Part shown: positions 59,928 through 64,000 of the stretch, in pieces
How the letters are laid out: the number at the start of each line of letters is the position of its first letter
Numbering within the stretch: position 1 is the first letter of the stretch
NCBI GenBank assembly: GCA_023382535.1
Contig: JAHDWA010000046.1
Location: forward strand, 20,346-84,345
Direction of reading: 5' to 3'
From: Anaerolineae bacterium
GTDB lineage: Bacteria > Chloroflexota > Anaerolineae > 4572-78 > J111
Length of the DNA: 64,000 nt
Notes under the pieces: generated by a model
What the model saw: only the letters and a program-made list of their open reading frames with translations
What the model was told of the DNA's origin: nothing
The model's database searches: none
Made by a program: the position numbers and the translations under genes

Positions 59928-60215
59928 ATGCGCGAAGAGAATGATTGGCGTTTGCAGGGACAAGAGAAGTATCTGAAGGGTATCCTGCTACGGTGGAAGC
60001 AGTACTCGCGTTATAGCGAGAGTTGGGAGCATGACCACTGTGAGTTCTGCTGGGCAAAGTTCATGGAGGGAGACGACCCCGATGTACTGCACGAGGGTTA
60101 CGCCACCGAAGATAATTATCGGTGGATTTGCGAGCCGTGTTTCGAGGATTTCAAGGATTTGTTCGGATGGGAAGCGATGCGGGCAAAGGGGTCAGATGCA
60201 TCGAACGCAATCTAA
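59928..60215 (+). CDS. Cassette 1 protein: small C2C2 protein of unknown function
   Basis: 95 residues starting at ATG 59928, 21 bases after the cassette boundary. The sequence NDWRLQGQEKYLKGILLRWK, WEHDHCEFCWAKFM and EDNYRWICEPCFEDFKDLFG has two CxxC pairs that should bind zinc. I recall such small proteins from scattered bacteria but no function is known to me. The stop codon overlaps the R'' box of attC1, usual for cassettes. It is in frame with the upstream RHH fragment, so a fusion of 182 residues is also possible. Confidence 0.75.
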   Translation: MREENDWRLQGQEKYLKGILLRWKQYSRYSESWEHDHCEFCWAKFMEGDDPDVLHEGYATEDNYRWICEPCFEDFKDLFGWEAMRAKGSDASNAI

Positions 60216-60336
60216 CAACTCAATTAACCCGACCGCCTACCCTTCCAATTTTGAATGTCAGTTTGCTGGCGAAGTCATTTCTAATTGCGTCTAACCTTGC
60301 TAACTCGGCGGCGGGTTATTTCGAGGTCGTTAGGGC
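60210..60336 (+). other. attC site 1
   Basis: R'' ATCTAAC (60210-60216) and R' GTTAGGG (60329-60335). The arms CTAACAACTCAATTAACCCG and CGGGTTATTTCGAGGTCGTT pair over about 25 bases with a few extrahelical bases, as attC sites do. The middle is about 70 bases. Confidence 0.82.
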
Positions 60337-60361
60337 GCTCGTGATTGAAACTTATTACACC

Positions 60362-61108
60362 ATGAAAGAAAAGCGTTTTTTTCATCTTCGACATCCTAAA
60401 AAATTCTCGTCAGGCCAATTCAAGCGTTTTCAGCAGAATTGTATCGTCTGGCAACAAAAAGTGCTTGAACAATTACAAAACTGGTCATCAAATCCTGTTC
60501 TACAGAATTTTCCCGTGCCAGAATATGAATTTGGAGCTGCCGAATTATCAGAAGATCGTCTTGTAGCTAGTTTGCCTATTGATGGAGAAGCAAGTTACAT
60601 AGGTGTTAAGCTGTTTGAGGATTACTTTCCTGAAGAACTTTGGCAGGGATTTCCTTTTGAATTTCTTAAGGAACTTGAAGTCGGATATTCGCATCCTGGT
60701 TTTTTAGATGAACCCAATTGGCGACGGCTTTCAATTAAAGAACTTAACCCAGGTGAAATAATTTATAATCCTGCTTGGGAACTAACTCGTCCACGTAAAG
60801 TTGCTCTTGAACGGCTGGCCGAGCTGGGTGTACGCGTCTATTCTGCGGCTGGTGGGTCCCCTGATTACACCCTAATCATTCCTCATAGTTTACCGTCGCG
60901 CCAATATATTGAAATCGGTTATCTTATGGCACAATTGGGCGATGAAGATTTTCCTACTGACTATGAGCTTCTGTCCGATATTGCTTCAAAAATAGAATGG
61001 GAACGACCCGAAAGACGATATCCGGTTGAGTTTATAGATAGTTATCCTCATGGGTTAAAATACCGGATTAATCCAAGAAGTAAGCGGACAAGGGAAGAGG
61101 AAGAATAA
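60362..61108 (+). CDS. Cassette 2 protein: hypothetical, 248 residues
   Basis: No family recognised. The product starts MKEKRFFHLRHPKKFSSGQF, is hydrophilic, has no membrane helix, and contains ELNPGEIIYNPAWELTRPRK and the C-terminus YRINPRSKRTREEE. ATG 60362 lies 32 bases after the cassette start. A longer open frame reaches back through attC1 into cassette 1 and is rejected. Its A+T content is clearly higher than that of cassette 3 and of the chromosomal genes, suggesting a different donor. Confidence 0.72.
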   Translation: MKEKRFFHLRHPKKFSSGQFKRFQQNCIVWQQKVLEQLQNWSSNPVLQNFPVPEYEFGAAELSEDRLVASLPIDGEASYIGVKLFEDYFPEELWQGFPFEFLKELEVGYSHPGFLDEPNWRRLSIKELNPGEIIYNPAWELTRPRKVALERLAELGVRVYSAAGGSPDYTLIIPHSLPSRQYIEIGYLMAQLGDEDFPTDYELLSDIASKIEWERPERRYPVEFIDSYPHGLKYRINPRSKRTREEEE

Positions 61109-61140
61109 TTCGTAAATATACTTGTTGCCAAACAAAAAGC

Positions 61141-61265
61141 GCCCTAACAATTCGCTCAAGGCGACTTGCTACTGCCGCGATTAACAACCTTGTCTTGCCA
61201 GCCAAGTTGTCGTAAAATGTATCCTGCCTTGCCCACCCGCAAGCGGGTAAGCTCAGGCGTTGGGT
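61141..61265 (+). other. attC site 2
   Basis: R'' CCCTAAC (61142-61148) and R' GTTGGGT (61259-61265). Inner pairing (GACTTGC with GCAAGC) is weaker than in attC1, but the R'' extension GCGCCCTAAC matches the complement of the cassette 2 start for 10 bases. Confidence 0.75.
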
Positions 61266-61284
61266 GGCCTGACGAATCTTGGAA

Positions 61285-61785
61285 ATGATCCTCCCCGAAA
61301 TATACGAGCTGGCTGCGTTGTTTCGTACGGAAGGCGTACGGTATTGGGTATGCGGCGGCGTCGGCGTCGAGTTGGCGGTCGGGGAGGCGATCCGCGGCCA
61401 CAAGGACATCGACGTGTTCGTCGCTAGCTCGCAGTGCGGTCGCGCGGCCGGCGCACTCAGGCGAGCCGGGTTCGTGTGGCACAAAGGCTCGGTCGAAGAC
61501 GGGAACGTGTTCTTCGACAGGGGGCAGGTGGTCGTCGACGTGGTCCCGATCGACGACAGCACCGACCCACCTCGCACCCTCGGTCCACTCGCGGCGTGTG
61601 AATGGCCGGCAGGGTTCCTCGACACGTTGACCGTCGAAGGATCGAATGGCCGTGTCGACACGCTGCGGCCGCAGATGCACGCAGCGATGAAAGGCATCGT
61701 CCGAGCGTACTACGGGCTGGCCGAGATGCGGCCCGAGGACCTCATCGACCTCGAATACCTGCACAAGGCAGGCGCGGGCGACTGA
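61285..61785 (+). CDS. Cassette 3 protein: nucleotidyltransferase-fold (lincosamide/aminoglycoside nucleotidyltransferase-like)
   Basis: 166 residues. YWVCGGVGVELAVGEAIRGH followed by KDIDVFV gives the G-G and D-x-D motifs of the minimal nucleotidyltransferase fold used by LnuA-type and AAD(2'')-type resistance enzymes; a third acidic position may be in VVVDVVPIDD. Whether it modifies antibiotics is unknown; similar proteins act as MNT-type antitoxins. The gene is much richer in G+C than its neighbours. ATG 61285 is chosen over TTG 61279. Antibiotic-modifying genes are typical cargo of integrons. Confidence 0.78.
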   Translation: MILPEIYELAALFRTEGVRYWVCGGVGVELAVGEAIRGHKDIDVFVASSQCGRAAGALRRAGFVWHKGSVEDGNVFFDRGQVVVDVVPIDDSTDPPRTLGPLAACEWPAGFLDTLTVEGSNGRVDTLRPQMHAAMKGIVRAYYGLAEMRPEDLIDLEYLHKAGAGD

Positions 61786-61822
61786 ACACGGTGCGTCGGA
61801 CTCGTCACCCACTCGCCGGGCC

Positions 61823-61915
61823 ACCCAACTAGCGGATGCACCCGAGCTCGCGCCGCCGCAGTCATCCGTTACTCTGGCTGCCGTCGCGCGGGCCGGTTGA
61901 TCCTTGGCATTGGGC
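61823..61915 (+). other. attC site 3
   Basis: R'' ACCCAAC (61823-61829) and R' ATTGGGC (61909-61915, expected GTTRRRY, first base changed). Inner blocks GGATGCACC and GGTTGATCC pair with bulges. The R'' extension GGCCACCCAAC complements the cassette 3 start over 11 bases. Confidence 0.72.
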
Positions 61916-61955
61916 TGCCGACGAAATCCGCAATTACCTCTAAACTAATAGCGTG

Positions 61956-62213
61956 ATGAAAATATTAAACCGAAAAACAACCCTCATCATCATTTTAGCA
62001 TTGATCCCTCTAATTTGTACTGGGGTTGGTTTCTGGATTTTATCTGAATTTCGAGCTGCCGCTAGGTCGGCTGAGGAAAATTGGGTAAGAACCGATCTGG
62101 CTCAGTATTCTAAAATTCGGAATGGCTATGAATGGGATAACAAGCTAACAGAACACTTCCCCGAGCAAATTCCGTCGAACGCAACAGATATACACCTGAT
62201 GTGTTCGGTTTGA
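61956..62213 (+). CDS. Cassette 4 protein: short membrane-anchored protein, possibly truncated
   Basis: 85 residues with one N-terminal membrane helix (TTLIIILALIPLICTGVGFW) and a soluble part AARSAEENWVRTDLAQYSKI. It ends abruptly after IPSNATDIH LMCSV, where the sequence runs into hicA. That end looks like a junction instead of a natural C-terminus. ATG 61956 follows a GTG. Family unknown. Confidence 0.55.
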   Translation: MKILNRKTTLIIILALIPLICTGVGFWILSEFRAAARSAEENWVRTDLAQYSKIRNGYEWDNKLTEHFPEQIPSNATDIHLMCSV

Positions 62214-62217
62214 GGAG

Positions 62218-62388
62218 ATGGATAAACTTCTGGTCTCGCTGGGCTTTGAAAAACGGCAGAAAGGCAGCCATGCTACCTATATTCTCAAAGGACAAGGCCG
62301 AATTACCATTCCCTTCCGTAAACCTTTTATTTTGCCGGTTTATGTCAAAGAAGTTTTGAAACTTGTGGATGAGATGACCAAAGAGTAA
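62218..62388 (+). CDS. hicA: HicA-family toxin, N-terminus probably lost
   Basis: The 56-residue product MDKLLVSLGFEKRQKGSHAT, then YILKGQGRITIPF, matches the HicA mRNA-interferase fold: the G-S-H block carries the catalytic histidine. Normal HicA proteins have some more residues before the LLxxLGF helix; here the frame is open only from 62200 and no good start lies there. ATG 62218 touches GAGGAG directly, too close for good initiation. It precedes hicB with a 13-base gap, the usual order. Confidence 0.75.
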   Translation: MDKLLVSLGFEKRQKGSHATYILKGQGRITIPFRKPFILPVYVKEVLKLVDEMTKE

Positions 62389-62401
62389 CAAGGGGAATCC
62401 A

Positions 62402-62809
62402 ATGGCAGAGATGAAAGTAGAAGATTATTTAGAGCTACCCTATACAATTGAAGTGATGAAAGATGAAGGGGAGCATTATTCGGGCTGGTTTGCCCGAGTG
62501 GTGGAGTTGCCGGGTTGTATGACCCAAGCGGATAATTTTAGTGAATTATCAGATATGATCCGCGAGGCGATGGTAGCTTGGATAGAAACAGCTCTGGAAG
62601 ATGGAGAAGCAATCCCATTACCTCGTTCAGTGGAAGATTATAGTGGTCGGTTTGTGGTACGGATACCCAAAACACTCCATCGGGAGTTAGTCGAGATGGC
62701 CGAGCGGGAAGGGGTGAGCTTGAATACGTTTGTTAATGTCGCCTTGAGCAAAGCCATAGGGCGAGGAAAAAGGGTATCCTCAGAGGAGGAATTGGGTTTG
62801 GCCGCTTGA
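62402..62809 (+). CDS. hicB: HicB-family antitoxin
   Basis: 135 residues. The N-terminal half is the HicB partial RNase-H-like fold (HYSGWFARVVELPGCMTQAD, IREAMVAWIETALEDGEAIP), the C-terminal part a ribbon-helix-helix (RFVVRIPKTLHRELVEMAER, SLNTFVNVALSKAIG) that would bind the operator. AGGGGA lies 5 bases before ATG. Complete, unlike its toxin partner, so the pair may be toxin-impaired. Confidence 0.9.
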   Translation: MAEMKVEDYLELPYTIEVMKDEGEHYSGWFARVVELPGCMTQADNFSELSDMIREAMVAWIETALEDGEAIPLPRSVEDYSGRFVVRIPKTLHRELVEMAEREGVSLNTFVNVALSKAIGRGKRVSSEEELGLAA

Positions 62810-62829
62810 GGCTTGTGTCCCAAAAGCCC

Positions 62830-62950
62830 GCTTAACAAGGGCTTCAAACTGACGCCCAGTCCTGGGTTTTTATTGAGGTCACTCCTGGCACTTTGGGGGC
62901 GGCCTTTAGTCAAAGTTTCCTGGGCGCGGCTAATGCGCCGGGCGTTAGGC
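62830..62950 (+). other. attC site 4
   Basis: R'' GCTTAAC (62830-62836) and R' GTTAGGC (62944-62950), both fitting RYYYAAC and GTTRRRY. Inner parts ACAAGGGCTTCAAACTG and CAAAGTTTCCTGGGCG and the run GCGCCGGGCGTTAGGC resemble known long attC sites. The complement of R'' (GTTAAGC) is not found at the expected cassette start. Confidence 0.75.
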
Positions 62951-63083
62951 GAGTTGATGGGTGGCCCTGAAAAATCCAAACGAGTGACACAAGATGCAAA
63001 AGATCATCATCGCCGGCCTGCAGAAGGCATACGGCGGCTAATTCGGACAATATCTTTCTTGACGGTCCAGAATAAATGTTCTA

Positions 63084-63122
63084 AAATATAACACCCGCCC
63101 ATCTAGGGTGGGTGTTATATTT
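63084..63122. terminator. Strong hairpin, probable terminator
   Basis: AAATATAACACCCGCCC and GGGTGGGTGTTATATTT pair over 17 bases with one G-T pair and a 5-base loop. It lies between attC4 and the DUF1801 gene. Confidence 0.6.
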
Positions 63123-63160
63123 GGCTTCAACGACAATCAATTACTATTAAGGGGGGTTCT

Positions 63161-63595
63161 ATGAGCCAAAAGAAGGACAAGGGCTTCACGGACGAGGAAC
63201 GAGCCGCGATGAAGGAGCGCGCCAAAGAGCTGAAGGCGGAAGCGCGCGCGAACAAGAACAAGGCGGATGGGGAAAACGCTGCGCTCGCGGCGATTGCCGA
63301 GATGCCGGAACCGGAGCGGGCCATGGCCCAGCGGCTCCATGAGATCGTCAAAGACAGCGCGCCAGCCCTCTGGCCGAAAACCTGGTACGGGATGCCCGCG
63401 TATGCCAAGGACGGCAAGGTCGTCTGCTTCTTCCAAAGCGCGCAGAAGTTCAACTCGAGGTACGCGACGTTCGGTTTCAGCGACGAGGCGAACCTCGACG
63501 AAGGCGCCATGTGGCCGACCTCCTTCGCGCTGAAGGAGTTGACCGCCGCCGAAGAGGCCAGGATCAGCGCGCTCGTGAAGAAAGCGGTGAGCTGA
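63161..63595 (+). CDS. DUF1801 / YdhG-like protein, possibly cassette 5
   Basis: 144 residues. A charged Lys/Glu-rich N-terminal helix ([20 protein letters not shown]) is followed by the DUF1801 domain: [36 protein letters not shown] and the closing [19 protein letters not shown]. The function of the family is unknown. The G+C-rich codon use differs from lon and ychF. It lies between attC4 and a degenerate attC-like site at 63605-63657, so it may be part of the array. AAGGGGGG stands before ATG. Confidence 0.82.
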   Translation: MSQKKDKGFTDEERAAMKERAKELKAEARANKNKADGENAALAAIAEMPEPERAMAQRLHEIVKDSAPALWPKTWYGMPAYAKDGKVVCFFQSAQKFNSRYATFGFSDEANLDEGAMWPTSFALKELTAAEEARISALVKKAVS

Positions 63596-63604
63596 GGACT
63601 GATC

Positions 63605-63657
63605 TCGCCACTGGCCCCGGCCCTGGGGGGATCGCCGGTCGGGACGAGGCGTTGGGC
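63605..63657 (+). other. Degenerate attC-like site 5
   Basis: R' GTTGGGC (63651-63657) fits GTTRRRY. At the left, CTCGCCAC matches only part of the complement (CTCGCCTAAC) of the cassette 5 start. Length is like short 59-base-type sites. Weak evidence. Confidence 0.3.
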
Positions 63658-63724
63658 ATCCTTCGGGGTCTTTTTTTATAACAACCTTTATAATAATTCT
63701 AACGCTAATCTAACAGTAACCGTG

Positions 63725-63730
63725 TATACT
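63725..63730 (+). promoter_or_regulatory. Possible -10 box for lon
   Basis: TATACT lies about 90 bases before the lon start codon. No good -35 box is seen 17 bases upstream. Confidence 0.35.
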
Positions 63731-63819
63731 GCCTCAGTAAGTAAGGAAGACAGCGAGTAGTACGTCTAGAACACAAGTTAGTTGCTACATTACGCGACAC
63801 CTAGATGAGGAGATTATAC

Positions 63820-64000
63820 ATGTTTAGCTCTTTTGACGATTCGGTCATCCGAACGGATGGAGAAGAAAGCTTCCCCACCGAGCTGCCCATTTTGCCTTTG
63901 CGCGGCACCGTCGCCTTTCCTTTTATCATCATGCCGCTGAGCATCGGCGTTCCCCGCTCGGTCAGCCTGATTCGAGCGGCCATCAAAGACAACAGCCTGA
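63820..64000 (+). CDS. lon: ATP-dependent protease Lon (partial, 5' end only)
   Basis: The first 60 codons read MFSSFDDSVIRTDGEESFP, then TELPILPLRGTVAFPFIIMP and LSIGVPRSVSLIRAAIKDNS, the start of the Lon substrate-binding N-domain. The gene runs off the right edge of the window. A strong ribosome-binding site (GAGGAGATTATAC before ATG) supports the start. Confidence 0.93.
   Translation, partial: MFSSFDDSVIRTDGEESFPTELPILPLRGTVAFPFIIMPLSIGVPRSVSLIRAAIKDNSL

Larger units (their letters stand above)
59907..62944 (+). mobile_element. Integron gene-cassette array without a visible integrase (CALIN-like)
   Basis: Four consecutive units end in attC-like sites (60210, 61141, 61823, 62830). For the first three the first 10-11 bases of the unit, including the preceding G, are exact complements of the R'' box at their own 3' end: GTTAGATTGC with GCAATCTAAC, GTTAGGGCGC with GCGCCCTAAC, GTTGGGTGGCC with GGCCACCCAAC. 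That is the expected signature of a cassette inserted as a circle by IntI. All genes point the same way and lie tightly before their attC. No intI or attI is in the window. Confidence 0.85.

Noticed and set aside
60122..60361. Upstream extension of the cassette 2 reading frame
   Set aside because: It runs through attC1 and overlaps the end of cassette 1 in another frame; the first ATG after the cassette boundary (60362) is the sensible start.
62813..63091. Open frame of 92 codons after hicB
   Set aside because: It coincides with attC4 and has no protein-like pattern; the site explains the sequence.
59500..64000. Integron integrase or other recombinase
   Set aside because: No tyrosine-recombinase pattern is seen in any frame, so the array is called integrase-less within this window.
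1..64000. Prophage or insertion sequence
   Set aside because: No transposase, phage structural or lysis gene could be found.
1..64000. tRNA-Sec or selenoprotein with in-frame TGA near selA
   Set aside because: No long class II tRNA with anticodon TCA was found and no broken family matched a TGA read-through.

Overview
The window looks like a chromosome segment of a Chloroflexota bacterium, probably Anaerolineae-like. This rests on gene content and style, not on a marker tree. The signs are many surface proteins with long Thr/Pro linkers, a DUF2723 membrane protein, polyphosphate glucokinase, an anti-sigma factor of the long Ala/Pro-rich type, and intergenic DNA filled with short heptad-like repeats. 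I saw no lipopolysaccharide or outer-membrane assembly genes. Housekeeping anchors are selA, rsmI, tRNA-Leu(CAA), rpsO-pnp, lepB, ychF and the start of lon.

Layout. 0-6 kb: selA, rsmI, a response regulator, and an ECF sigma/anti-sigma pair. 6.2-13 kb: tRNA-Leu, then four consecutive genes sharing a membrane-segment, Thr/Pro-linker, extracellular beta-domain plan; the last puts four cyclic-nucleotide-binding-like domains on the cytoplasmic side. 13-22 kb: Trm112-like protein, metallopeptidase, Pcm, a GT2 glycosyltransferase, then a minus-strand run of aminotransferase, alanine dehydrogenase, sugar nucleotidyltransferase and an EAD-TIR protein. 22-31 kb: rpsO-pnp, signal peptidase, an HTH-receiver regulator, an alpha/beta hydrolase whose nucleophile is replaced, and a trans-sulfuration enzyme under a SAM-I riboswitch. 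31-47 kb: radical SAM protein, DUF2723 protein, membrane-fusion lipoprotein, a small RHH-like gene with an operator-like palindrome, a five-repeat surface protein, PPGK, MocR regulator, phosphoesterase, transporter, PaiB and threonine dehydratase. 47-59 kb: a TumE-like toxin-antitoxin pair, MOSC, flavin-type, PhzF and VOC proteins, a DUF11 adhesin-like protein, an AAA-TM-TPR surface protein and ychF.

The strongest unannotated structure is at 59.9-63 kb, between ychF and lon: an array of integron gene cassettes without a visible integrase. Three successive cassettes (59907-60329, 60330-61259, 61260-61909) each begin with 10-11 bases exactly complementary to the R'' box near their own 3' end, as integron cassettes must. 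A fourth (to 62944) carries hicAB and looks like a fusion of two cassettes. A fifth with a DUF1801 gene is possible. The first cassette interrupts a ribbon-helix-helix gene. G+C content and codon use change sharply from cassette to cassette.

Several genes share one theme: cytoplasmic sensing or ATPase module, one membrane helix, Thr/Pro stalk, outer beta-sandwich. Short repeat families (CCTTCCAA, TTTTGGATTTTAGATT, AACGTTCAACC, CAACAGTCAA types) occur in at least a dozen intergenic sites and run into the coding ends or loops of several membrane proteins.
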